A DNA stretch of 64,000 bases from the NCBI GenBank assembly GCA_019925105.1, contig JAHGAU010000009.1, forward strand, positions 1,798,001 through 1,862,000, written 5' to 3'. The position numbers and the translations under genes are program-made. The first letter of the stretch is position 1; each line of letters starts with the position of its first letter. The notes under the pieces were generated by a model. That model was not told the origin of the DNA. It did not search any database and worked only from the letters and a program-made list of their open reading frames with translations. This stretch comes from Niebla homalea. Taxonomy: Eukaryota > Ascomycota > Lecanoromycetes > Lecanorales > Ramalinaceae. Shown piece after piece: positions 47,039-57,064 of this stretch.

Positions 47039-48007
47039 ATGGCTTCGGCGACCTCTCTTTTACGCCGAGCCCTGCTCTATGTGCCGGCTTCCTCACAGAA
47101 AATGCTTGACAAGTCTCGAGGCATATTGAGTGTTGACTGTGTAGCGTACGACCTTGAAGACTCTGTCTCGCTGAATAGAAAGGACGAAGCACGGCAAAGA
47201 TTGCGTCAATTTCTGGAGCAAGCAGCAGCTCCAGGCATTAATGAAGTCGCTGTTCGCATCAATTCGATTGGCAGTGGTCTTGCAGAGAAGGATCTTGCCG
47301 CCGTTTGCAACACACCTTCCCTCAACACCATTGTCGTTCCCAAAGTGAGCTCACCAACAGACCTTACTTGGGCCGCGGACTTCATCGCGTATAATCGAAA
47401 AGACGTACTCTTGTCGTCGCCGTCGTCCACTCCCTCATCGCAGATCAAGATCCTCGCCCTCATCGAATCCGCAAAATCCCTCTCGAACCTCACCTCCATC
47501 TGCCGGGCCACCCCTCTCCTTTCCGGTGTTATCTTCGCGGCCGAAGACTTCGCTCTCGATCTCTCCCTCACCCGTACTCCATCCCTCACGGAATTCCTCT
47601 ACGCGCGCTCCTCCATCGCCACGGCTGCCCGCGCCCATGACATTCCCTCTATAATCGACCTTGTCTGCACAGACTTCAAGGGCGAGCAAGGTCGCCAGAG
47701 AATGGAGGAGGAATGCCTGGGGGGGAAGAGCTTGGGTTTCAATGGCAAGCAGTGCATACACCCAGATCAAGTGGGCATTGCACAAAAGGCCTTTGCGCCG
47801 GGAGACCAGGAAATCGAGTGGGCTGTTAGGATTGTCATCGCAGATAAAAAGGCAGATGAGCTAGGGAAGGGCGCGTGGGCGCTGGATGGCAAGATGGTAG
47901 ATCTGCCGGTCGTGGGCAAGGCCAGAGGTATCGTTGCCAGGGCGGAGCAATGCGGCTTTGATGTGAATGCGGTCAAGGAGCGATGGCACGCTCAAGAGCC
48001 GGAGTAA
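47039..48007 (+). CDS. CitE/HpcH-like C-C lyase (citrate lyase beta-like)
   Basis: Member of the HpcH/HpaI aldolase-citrate lyase superfamily, resembling fungal and mitochondrial CitE-like (CLYBL-type) proteins that act on acyl-CoA or 2-keto acid substrates such as citramalyl-CoA or malyl-CoA with Mg2+. Single exon, 322 residues. Motifs: RRALLYVPASSQKMLDKS at the N-terminus, the VAYDLEDSV metal/CoA region (about 35-45), an Arg in VAVRINSIGS, the metal-binding Glu in LALIESAKSL, FAAEDFALDL, and the C-terminal GFNGKQCIHPDQVGIAQKAF. The first residues (MASATSLLRRALL) are basic and could act as a weak mitochondrial signal, but the TIM-barrel starts almost at once. Its precise substrate is not deducible; other citE-like paralogues have unknown roles. 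Confidence 0.93.
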   Translation: MASATSLLRRALLYVPASSQKMLDKSRGILSVDCVAYDLEDSVSLNRKDEARQRLRQFLEQAAAPGINEVAVRINSIGSGLAEKDLAAVCNTPSLNTIVVPKVSSPTDLTWAADFIAYNRKDVLLSSPSSTPSSQIKILALIESAKSLSNLTSICRATPLLSGVIFAAEDFALDLSLTRTPSLTEFLYARSSIATAARAHDIPSIIDLVCTDFKGEQGRQRMEEECLGGKSLGFNGKQCIHPDQVGIAQKAFAPGDQEIEWAVRIVIADKKADELGKGAWALDGKMVDLPVVGKARGIVARAEQCGFDVNAVKERWHAQEPE

Positions 48008-48696
48008 GAGAGTTGTATGAACAACGAAGGAAACATCAAGGGGCATGCAACTGTTCATTGACGCGTTGCTGGGGCAAGTCGTCCATCCGATCGCTACCGT
48101 TTCCGATGCGATCAATGACGAAAGAATAGTCGCTGTCAAATTACCAGTCAAAAATCCACCTGTACACCTGTACAGAATTCTCCCGTCTCGACCTATACAC
48201 ATTACGAAGCCTTGCTTCACCTTCAATCGCCGTGGTCATGGCATCCCTTTCACCGTCAGGCTCCTCGGTCAAGCTATAATGTGTGTGGTTGCAAAGGCTT
48301 ATAGCCATGTCGGGAAGAGTTTGGATATGATGTTGTATCCGAGGCAGCAGGCTGGGGGGTTATGAGCTGGGGTTCGGTGGTTGGGAGAAAGTTATACGAT
48401 TGGGGAGGAACAGATCTTTGCGGATAAGGAAGATCGTGGAGGTGCCAATGTTGCCATTGAAGGGGGAACCTTTCTCATGCTGAATCCAGCCTGAGGATAC
48501 ACACTGATGAGGCTGATGCTCTATATTGCAATGGAATTCCAGTGAGAATTTTCCTTCGCCGGTGCCCCCACTTCTCAAAACCCAAAGTCGACTGATGACG
48601 CCATACTTCGCTTGACACTATTCGCACCTTTATCCCCTCTTCACTTCGTCACTAATTGGACCTACAACACACCTGAACACATCTGAACACACTTGA
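48008..48696. other. Intergenic, no gene seen
   Basis: No gene supported. The right end contains TGAACACA-type short repeats (about 48674-48697) leading into the CACGTG cluster. Confidence 0.45.
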
Positions 48697-48755
48697 ACCA
48701 CGTGTCTTGCCCCACGTGGCACCACGTGTCTTGCCGCTCCACGTGGCACCACGTT
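48697..48755 (+). promoter_or_regulatory. CACGTG (E-box) cluster upstream of PQ-loop gene
   Basis: Four perfect CACGTG palindromes at 48699, 48713, 48723 and 48740, plus a near match CACGTT at 48750, lie within 60 bases and 30-85 bases upstream of the PQ-loop start. They are arranged as a duplicated unit containing CCACGTGTCTTGCC and CCACGTGGCACCACGT. CACGTG is the classical binding core of bHLH factors, including fungal Cbf1-, Pho4- and SREBP-like proteins. Binding is inferred, not shown. Confidence 0.6.
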
Positions 48756-48784
48756 TCCTGCTTCACTATTTCCCCCCTTTACCA

Positions 48785-49696
48785 ATGGCGCCCCAAACCT
48801 CCATCCCTACCTCTGCTAACGTCCTCGGCACCATCGCCACGATATGCTGGTGCGTCCAATTGGTCCCCCAGATCATCCGCAACCACCGCACCAAAACGAC
48901 CGAGGGTCTCCCCGCCGCAATGATGTTCCTCTGGTCCCTTTGCGGGGTACCCTTTGGCGTCTACGCTGTCGTGCAGAACTTCAACATCCCCATCCAGGTG
49001 CAGCCGCAGTGTTTCTGCGCGCTGTGTCTGGTCAGCTGGGCGCAGTGTATGCATTACAGCCGCAAATGGCCCCTCTGGCGGACCTGGCTCGTCACGGCGG
49101 CGATCCTGGCCGTCTTTGCCGGGGTGGAGACGATGTTGATTTTGGTCATCAGGGGGCCATATCGGAGGGGGGTGTCGTGGCCCGTCACCTTTGTGGGCAT
49201 CCTGGCGGCTGTGCTGCTGATTCTGGGGTATGTGCCCGTGCCATTTGAGGTCGTGAAGCGGAGGGGGAGGGTCATTGGGATCGATTTCGTCTTCTTGGCG
49301 ATTGATTGGGCCGGGGCGTTTCTTTCGTTGATGGCTCTTGGTATGCAGGATGTTTGGTGGTGATGTGGAAAGGAGAAGGCTGATGCGTATGAAGTTGCCC
49401 AAAACACCTTCGATATTCTTGGAGGGGTCATGTACGCCGCCTGTGCGGCAATCGAAATGGGTATCGTCCTCTCACATTTGGTATGGCTCTTCCGCACCCG
49501 AGCGATACGAAAGCGTGCCAAAGACGCTGAGCTTTCATGGGAGGAATCGCTGGAAGCTCAGGAATGGGAGGATAAGCGCTGGAGGTTAAAGTGGAACTTC
49601 TCCTTCTTCACTCATCCTCACGTTGTGGACACGGGGTCGCCGAAGCCCATTGATGATTTAGAACTGAACATAAGGCAACAAGAGTCAGAACCCTAA
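48785..49696 (+). CDS. PQ-loop repeat membrane transporter
   Basis: Seven-helix PQ-loop protein (MtN3/SWEET-like superfamily, including cystinosin and lysosomal/vacuolar amino-acid exporters). Exons 48785-49340 and 49395-49696 (phase 1 junction) give 285 residues. First PQ motif: TIATICWCVQLVPQIIRNHR; second repeat: LILGYVPVPFEVVKRRG, where the PQ pair is replaced by VP, so the second loop is degenerate. After the intron the last helix reads DILGGVMYAACAAIEMGIVL, followed by a charged C-terminal tail of ~75 residues. The initiating ATG at 48785 lies right after the CACGTG cluster and gives MAPQTSIPTSANVLG, a typical start. Likely localised to the vacuole or other endomembrane; substrate unknown (basic amino acid or cystine are known for relatives). 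Confidence 0.88.
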
Positions 49697-50227
49697 TATT
49701 AACAAATGAGACGTCAAAGAAAAGCACACGACCAATTGCTGGGAACGTGCGTTGAGGAAGCTTTGGGCTGGCGAACACGTTGTGAAGGTATGATCGATCC
49801 CATATGAGATTTTGGTATAGGACTCTGGATCATGTGGAGGAGTTCAAAAGCTCGAAGAGCAACAATATGTATCAGAGCAGCAGCTAATGCTTTGCTGATC
49901 TCAACATCTCGTACCGTACCATACTCCTCAACGGCTGAGTCCAGATGCATTTATATCCTTTGAAGCGTGCGACCGGTCGAGTACGAAAGCATTCACCTTG
50001 GAAAGCACGTGGCACTATCATGTGACATCAATTTTTCGGGATCGCCTGACGTCGACAAGATTCACTACTTCATTCACTTCATTTGAGAGTGAAACGTACC
50101 AAGACGAAGACCAAGAAAAAAAGAAGGTCGTCAGAACAGCAGCTGAAGAGATCTGCCTCTTCCGTCTAATCGGCCTTCCCGATGTCCGCAGAGCAGGACG
50201 TCAAGACTTAAAAAAGAAAACCACATC
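49697..50227. other. Intergenic; Pol III terminator near right end
   Basis: No protein gene supported. Read on the minus strand, two T runs at about 50220-50210 lie just downstream of the tRNA-like gene and would serve as its Pol III terminator. Confidence 0.45.
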
Positions 50228-50374
50228 GCACGAGCTAGGATTCGAACCTAGTACTGCAGCAGAAAACCAGGACTTTAGAGACGTCTCCATACAGCAAGGC
50301 ATGACCCAAGCGTTCGGGGACACTCTCTTTACTCTCCGCTTAGCGCTATTGTGTTACCACTACACCACTCGAGC
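50228..50374 (-). tRNA. tRNA-like gene with long insert, anticodon unassigned
   Basis: On the minus strand the ends form an acceptor stem (GCTCGAG with CTCGTGC, one T-T mismatch). A perfect A box (TGGTGTAGTGG, 50367-50357) forms the D arm (GTGT/ACAC), and a perfect B box (GGTTCGAATCC, 50248-50238) forms the T arm (CTAGG/CCTAG). T-rich termination signals follow within 10-20 bases. Total length is 147 nt, about 73 more than a mature tRNA, so an intron of that size in the anticodon region is needed. One possible anticodon stem pairs ATAGC with GCTGC (one mismatch). The anticodon cannot be fixed, since position 33 is not clearly T. Could be a real intron-containing tRNA or a decaying tRNA gene. 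Confidence 0.6.
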
Positions 50375-51819
50375 TACGCGATATGAGCTGTATTTAAACA
50401 CATTACTTGGCTACTCAAGACCGGGGTAAACCTCGGTCTCCGGATTTCACTGATAGTAAGCAGTTCTAGCAATACTGAGAGACAGCCAGACTTAGGCAAC
50501 GTGGATTTGACAAAGGACAAATCATCAGAGTCACTGAATCGGCGGGGAGACGTTGGATATGCCTGATGAACGTCAAGAGGACTTTCGTGAATATTAGTAG
50601 ATGGAATTGCTTGTCCACTTGTATTTCGTGTCGACATCTTTGAAGAGCAGGGTGATTTAGTCCCAAACCTCCGCAAGTAAGGGCCTACATATCGGATGAG
50701 CATCAGCATAGTGGACCAACACACCAGCAGCATGAATGTATCTGGTGGTTGTGGAATTTCTCGATGCGACACCAAAGGCGGCAGCGAGCATCACTACACA
50801 TACCATCGTCTTCCAGGATTCTGCAAGCACCATAGTTGCGACCACGTGAGATTGACTAGGGATCATGTGGGCTCAGATCTACGCTGATGAGATTCAACAC
50901 CCACCCCCACCAGCATCTGCGGCCTTGAGCCTGTTCCAAGCGTCAAGAAGAGATATCTTCCAGACCTCATTGAATGACATTGTCTACCTCTGGGTCGGTG
51001 CCACAACCTGTGTAGGTTGGTCGAAGTCCAACGCCGATATCAGCATCACGAACTCGCAGACAGGGACAACTTCCGATCTACCACGGGTTTGGGTTCAATG
51101 CCCGTCATGGGACCTACACGGCCGTGAGAATCACAGACGCGAAGGTAGAGCTTTCTGCGTGGCTGACTAGCTTTGTAGTCGCTGTGACGCGGCCGGATGG
51201 GAAAGATCTGAATGCGGCATATTTGGTCCAATTCTCATGCGATAGCGTTGTAGAGGCGGCGTATGCGGCGTATGTATCAGAGCTACGAATTGGGTTGAGT
51301 ATTGAAGCTGGGCTATGAGGGAAGCAATCATGACAATACATGGGACTGTACACCGAAAGATCTGATAGTTGCCGCATGGCTACCATCGTAGCAAGGCGAG
51401 AGATAGTGACTATACGTATTACGATAATCAGTAATTAATATCCCGATCCCGAAACCTTCACTGTGCGCGTGTGCGATGGACTTCTTTGCTTCGGAGCCTT
51501 TCAATCGAAGACATTCCACGAAATGGTTCAACAGCCTCTGACATATGTTTTGCTTTACACAAGATAGGAGATAGGTCTATCCCTGCGGCGACACTTGTCA
51601 AAGCACCTCCCATTAACATCGCTCAATTCCATTGAAGAGCATGACCTGGAGAAGCCCATTCCACCATCCTTGGGTGAACGAAGTTTTGCTCAATGTTTGC
51701 AAAAAGAATCTCCTTCAAGGGCCTCCCCTCCCTGTCTCGCTATGCCTCAAAGTTTTGAGGTTCTTCCTTCTCTGTAGCATCTGCTTTCGTGTACCCGACC
51801 CCAACACCACCCTCATCCC
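50375..51819. other. Intergenic, no gene seen
   Basis: Only short frames without recognisable families. Nothing else is supported. Confidence 0.45.
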
Positions 51820-52530
51820 TCAGAAACTCCGCCTGCCGTCGAAAACACCACCGTCCTCTCCCCCCCTCAATATCCCAATCAAATCATCCCACATGCCCAC
51901 AACCTCCCCCACCATCTCGGTGGTCCTGGTATTGATCTCGGACAAGCTCAGCCCCGTCCCCTTTCTCTTGAGTTTTGCGCCCGTGCTCGTTCCCATGCTG
52001 TCAGAGTTTCGTCGGCCAACCGATACGCACGCCGTCTCCGTGAGCGCGTAGTAGCTCCGCGCCAGGCAGCGTCAGGAGGGGGCACTGGTGTACATCGTCT
52101 TCCCTTCAACCTTGGGATCCCCAAAGATCTGCTCCCCGCGCCCTCCTTGCTGTACTTAGGGCAGGTAGTGGCACCGACCCATGCCGATCCTCGATGATCC
52201 GGCAACCGATGCTATCTCTTTGCCTGGCTTCCATGTGATGTGAAGACGACGTAACATCAAAGGGTCGATTCGTATCGAGTGATCGGGCTTCGATCCACCA
52301 GGTCAGGAAGCCGAGGGGCAAGTCTCATGCGCGGCGGACATTGCGGAAGAGTTCGAGCGCCGAGGTGCGCGATGGGGTGTTTTGCAGGTTCGGAGTAGAG
52401 GGAGTAGGCGAATTCGAAGGCGCGCGCGAGAAGAGACTCGGGCAGGTCGAGCACGGGGAGCACCCAGATGGGGATGGCGAGGGGATCGCTGTGGTGCGGT
52501 CAATGGGCTGCATTGGATGTCTTGAGGGTT
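51820..52530 (-). pseudogene. Degenerate coding remnant, family unknown
   Basis: Pieces of plausible protein occur on the minus strand in different frames: LPESLLARAFEFAYSLYSEP (about 52450-52390), ELFRNVRRAHETCPLGFLTW spread over two frames near 52340, EARSLDTNRPFDVTSS (about 52290), RLADETLTAWERARAQN (about 52025) and LSEINTRTTEMVGEVVGMWD (about 51960-51900), ending at a TGA near 51830. Each looks like real protein but no single frame or simple intron set connects them. I do not recognise the family. It is best read as a decayed gene; a multi-frameshift assembly problem is the alternative. Confidence 0.4.
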
Positions 52531-52647
52531 GCCGGAGTGGGGGAAAGCGTCACGGTATCGATAATGGACGGTTTTGGTTCATGGAGATGGCTAAGACGGA
52601 GGAAGCAGAAGCTTTTCTTCTGACATGGAGATGATGGGTTCTGTGTG
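52531..52647. other. Short spacer between two relics
   Basis: A short region between two minus-strand relics; nothing further seen. Confidence 0.3.
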
Positions 52648-53692
52648 TCATGTCTGTGCGTCTTCGGTGCTAGCCTCAAGATCGTCAAAGCCCGGATCGA
52701 GAACCCATATACCTACGCGAGCGAGAGCAAGGATGCCTTGGACGCCGAGCCAGATGGCTGAGTTGTGAGAGGAGGCTCCACGCAGTTCGATATATTCGCA
52801 GATATAGCTGAAGAGCCCCAAGACTGCCATCCCAAACGAAGTTGCACGCACCAGCCACATCGTGTTTCCCTTGATAGCCCTGAGATCGAAGGTGACGAAT
52901 CGTTGACCGGATTGGACGAATGCGAAATAGTCGCGCTTTTCGAGACTCGGTAGTTGACGGTAAGGATCAGTCACTGATTGGTCTGCCCAATTCGATTGGT
53001 GGTGTGGTAGCATCTCCTGAGCGTAAACCCAGCTCCATAACATGAAGCTTGCGAACAGGGACAGGAACATCCCAACAGTCGCAAAGTATCTGGTCCATGA
53101 CATGCTCCGTGGGTGGAAACGGAGAGGAATGATGGTCAGAGTGGTGACGCCAACAAAAAGGATTGATACCAAAGGAACCACAAAATGCCCATAGCCAGAC
53201 CTAAAGTACTTGATATTGTATTGGATCTGGCACGTATTGACTACAATGTTGCCGTGATTTGGGGTCGCTCCTGATAGAGCTGTACGAAGAATGGCATGCT
53301 TTCGGAAGTATGCATGATTCTTCGATTGGTCGACCACACAACATGATCCGCATGTCTCTCTCTTTGGAGATAGGTTACCTGATGGACCGCACCTGACGGC
53401 AACCAGTCTTCATCAAGAAAACCAAAAGAAAGTTCTCTCCGCTTTGATATCGAATTTAGCTCTGAGACAGCCTTCACGTCCCAGTCCGAGCTTCACCAAG
53501 CCACGAATGTAGCCTAGGACGCCGAGCAAGGATAGGGTCGAAGCAAGCGGCGAAAGCCATCCTCGGCTGTAGTTGAAGGCGTAAGGCTCTACAATATCTG
53601 CAGCAAAGATGCCAATCAGAGCGGCAAGGTCCTAAGTACCAGTTGCGAGGACGTTGAAGTTGCTTGTTCCAGTCGTGTCTTCATCAGACATG
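52648..53692 (-). pseudogene. Decayed fungal membrane protein of unknown function
   Basis: The minus strand starts at an ATG near 53692 (MSDEDTTGTSNFNVLATGT), hits a TAG, and resumes in the same frame with DLAALIGIFAADIVEPYAF and STLSLLGVLGYIRGLVKLGL, an N-terminal signature shared by a fungal membrane-protein family. After tandem stops near 53410 the homologous sequence continues in other frames (DEDWLPSGAVHQVTYLQ) and finally in a 229-codon frame (from about 53337) with membrane segments GHFVVPLVSILFVGVTTLTI and FATVGMFLSLFASFMLWSWV and the C-terminal hallmark YIELRGASSHNSAIWLGVQG followed by ILALARVGIWVLDP. The order of parts is intact while the frame is broken at least twice and stopped at least twice, so this is a relic, unless the C-terminal piece is expressed alone (no ATG at its start). 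Confidence 0.65.
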
Positions 53693-56213
53693 GATTTCGA
53701 GACCAGTGCGCATGCTCTGGCGAAGGTTCACCAACTCTTCAGCCCTGACAGGCTCCGAAAATGATATTTGGATCGGGTGGACTCCGCAGTGGTGTACTTC
53801 ACGATGTAGAACAGGTAGAGTGGAGCCCGAACCCTGAAGGTAATTCATGGTTGAAACCTGTCGTTCTGACTTCTGACCATCCTCAATGGGAGGCTCTACG
53901 CATCCTTCGTGCGGCGACGGCGTGGATCTTGACTCACGAGCCAATTGGATACGCTCAACTGGTGGGAACAAATTTCGGGACAGCTCCCGGCAACTTCAAA
54001 TCCTGCGGGATTCCATAATGGGCAGCCCGTATCCCGTGAAAGATTGGAAAAGCAGGTTACATCAATGCAAGGCTGACAGATACTTTGAATGCTGACAGCT
54101 GTCATGAAAGCCTTGTTGCTAGTCACCAGAGCGCGCTATTACGGTACGAGCGGAGATCCTTGTCCTATGCCATCTCAACAGTTGCAATGGCTAGGAAACA
54201 ACTTACGTGGTGTTGCCGCTGGGAAACGCTGTGCTGCGCATGTCTGATATACCACCCCCAATATTTTACCCCCTTTTTCCAATCCCTGATAATGAACATT
54301 GCGACACCACAAAATCCTTCTCATAGTACTACTACGTCCTTCCGATTGGGCTGATTGGGTATATCTAGCTACTGTAATCTCTGATAAGCCTCAATGTCCC
54401 AAATCCAGCAACCGCCTTTGCAGCATACCGGCATTCAGCAGGGCTCGCGTCCGATGGACCCTTTTGGATAGCACTTTGGACGTCACTCTCATCGTTTTGC
54501 TGCATACGCTTCAATACACGGAGAGCTCTTGCAATGTCCCCAATTTGGCCTTGAATGATCATTCCATGATCAGCCGTTGTTTGGAACCATCAACAAATCT
54601 GTTTTTTGGCATGCCATCCAGTCGCCTCAGTCTCCTTGTGATTTACAGCACATTCGCGGTGTACCAGCTGGTGAAAGCTCTCATTGCTACTGCCGGAGAG
54701 GCTCCAAAAATGGTAGCTTCAAAGGAGCACCAAGTGCGCAGTCTCCACAATCTCTTGCTTTTGCGTACCACTCGTTGAAACGTCTTTTGCTCTGCATGCT
54801 CCTCACGAAGCTCCACCGCCGTCTGGTAGTTCTTGACACGATCAACTGGATCCGACCAATCATAAAATGCATGATGCTCATCACATTGTGCGCGCTCAAC
54901 TGCTTGGAGGGCGATCGCGCTTCTGTGTGAATATGCTCACGACTTTAATACAAACAACATCACTCATCGACTTCATCACCATACGGCTCACACGGGCGAA
55001 GTCAAGTGCCGCAGTCTTCTACTGCCACTGGAGATCCGACAAAGAATCTACAGCTTGTGCTTCGACGACGAAAAGCCTGTTACTGCTCAAAACATCAATC
55101 CACGGCAAAGCCAGGCAGTTCCTTCGGCAATTGACACAAACCTGCCTCATAAAACATCTCAGCAGGCGGAACCGGCTTTGACGACTCGGCTCAGTGGCGA
55201 CTCAATGTCAAACGCATGTACCGGGATTCAGTCGGGTGAAATGTATCATAAGTAAATATTGAAGCCCGGCGACTAGACATGTCGGTATGCGCCACTTCTG
55301 GACAGAGGATCCCAAGTCTTACCGTGAATTTTCTCGAAACTGCCGCGTTCGTCATGAGATCTGGAGTTCGCCGACAGTAGAGATCCGGACTACTGCGATG
55401 TCGCTCGGCTCCTCATTACGATGGCTCATTTCGTTGACAATGTCGTCAGACGGGAATCGATCGTGCCCGACTCATATGTTAAAATCATGTGGTATTGAAC
55501 CCAACTGAATTGGGCGCATGGAGGAGAGCATGATTGGCGAAAGTGTGAAAGAGGAGTCCTTCTCTGTATATCACGAGTTCCAAAAGTGCAATGTCGTCGA
55601 AAATTCGCAAGACATCAGGAATGCGACCGGCCGACCACCTGTCATGGCCTTCAAAGAATTGTTTGGATCAACCGCAGTCCTTTGCTTCCAAGATTTAAGC
55701 CGATTTAAGTACTGATGGCCCTGTATGGATGAGCTGTGGGTGTTCAAGCGTCCGTGCTACAGATCACTACATGCTTTTTTATGTCAGTGCGACAGGTCAC
55801 ATGTGGAGATCTCGTTTCCTGATCCAGCTTCGACCAGTCATGATCTAGACCGGGCCGAACAATGGCGGCGAGAGGAGATAGAAATTGAGCTTGAAATGAT
55901 GGGATGTTGTTGGATACAATCCTTTACTGGACAGTAGGTCCTTCTACTCCCCATTCAATACTATGTCCCACAAGTCATGATTGAGCAAAGAGAAGGGTAG
56001 TTGATGAAAGAGACTCGAGTTGAGAACACCTGAAATTTTTGCCTAGGAAACATACGGATAATGATAGAAAACTCTGAACGCCTGTTTATCCTGTGATACG
56101 ACCCACCAATGAAATGGACTCACGATCAGGTTCCAATTGCAAAAGAGATTTTGAAATCTGACATCATCATTTGACAATCTCCAGCTTACCTGGTATCACA
56201 GATTGGCTCCAGA
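53693..56213. other. Intergenic/remnant region without clear gene
   Basis: 2.5 kb with no convincing gene. Some stretches have protein-like composition on either strand (for example minus-strand frames at 54365-54562 and 54687-54899, plus-strand frames at 55287-55937), but they are short, mutually unconnected and unrecognised. They may be further remnants. Confidence 0.4.
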
Positions 56214-56903
56214 TTAGTGTGAATCCTTCGCTTGCTTCTCCACCAACCTCGCAAGTCCCTGTCCTTCCAACCTCCTAATGACACGTGCCGGATTGCCCGC
56301 CACCACGACCAAATCCTCCACATCCTTAGTAACGACGCTACCCGCCCCCACAGTCACCCCGTTGCCAATCCTAACCCCAGGGCAGATCACCACACTACCT
56401 CCAATGAAGCAGTCACTGCCGATGCTGATCTCCTTCCCACACTCGGGCCCTTTCGTCCCATTCCTCACCGCAGGATCAAGGGGATGCGTGGCCGTGTAGA
56501 TGCTTACATTAGTTGCAAGAAGTGTTCGATCTCCAATAGTCACAACGCAGGTATCCAAAATTGTGGCATTGAAGTTGATGTAAACGTCTTTACCCAGCTT
56601 CAGGTTTGTGCCGTTGTCTACACGGATTGGTGGCTCGATCCAGGGCTCATCATCGAATTGCGCAGCATCTGGTGTTGCCTCAGAGAGTAATGGCGGGAGC
56701 ACACTGGTATCCTGGACGATATCGCGCCAGAGGGCGACTTGGTTGCGGCGTGAGGAAGGGACAATGGTGTTGTAATTTCTGCACGCTTCTGAACAGCGAG
56801 CTCGCGCGGCAACGAAGGAGGGTCTGAAGGCGTAGCAGAGCTCGCCTCGGAGGCTACGGGCGAGGTTTTCGGCTTCATCGAGGTCGTTATTGGGGACAGA
56901 CAT
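56214..56903 (-). CDS. Hexapeptide-repeat sugar O-acetyltransferase
   Basis: Acetyl-CoA-dependent O-acetyltransferase of the maltose/galactoside acetyltransferase (NodL/LacA-like) group, a trimeric left-handed beta-helix enzyme. Single exon, 229 residues. The N-terminal maltose-acetyltransferase domain is seen in NLARSLRGELCYAFRPSFVA (about 13-60). The hexapeptide repeats run from NLKLGKDVYINFNATILDTC to the end (VVICPGVRIGNGVTVGAGSV; VVVAGNPARVIRRL). The catalytic His is in YTATHPLDPAVR. No targeting signal, so cytosolic. Acceptor is unknown; fungal relatives are annotated as sugar or nodulation-type acetyltransferases. Divergently or independently expressed; the downstream neighbour on the same strand starts 1.9 kb away. 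Confidence 0.94.
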   Translation of the reverse strand: MSVPNNDLDEAENLARSLRGELCYAFRPSFVAARARCSEACRNYNTIVPSSRRNQVALWRDIVQDTSVLPPLLSEATPDAAQFDDEPWIEPPIRVDNGTNLKLGKDVYINFNATILDTCVVTIGDRTLLATNVSIYTATHPLDPAVRNGTKGPECGKEISIGSDCFIGGSVVICPGVRIGNGVTVGAGSVVTKDVEDLVVVAGNPARVIRRLEGQGLARLVEKQAKDSH

Positions 56904-57064
56904 TGCAGTTGGCCGCTTCGGAAGTTGGATGGATTTGAATGTCTAAGCATGACCTCATCTAAGGGGAGCTGTGTCGGCAGGTGAATTTTACAGACTCATC
57001 TGCGTACATGTGGTTACCAATAGGCGCGGTAGTTGCGAAGCGATGCAATCGCCTGTGTCCTCCT

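Noticed and set aside
50865..51320. Possible coding frames near 51 kb
   Set aside because: Frames are short and unconnected, with no family signal or splice-consistent structure.
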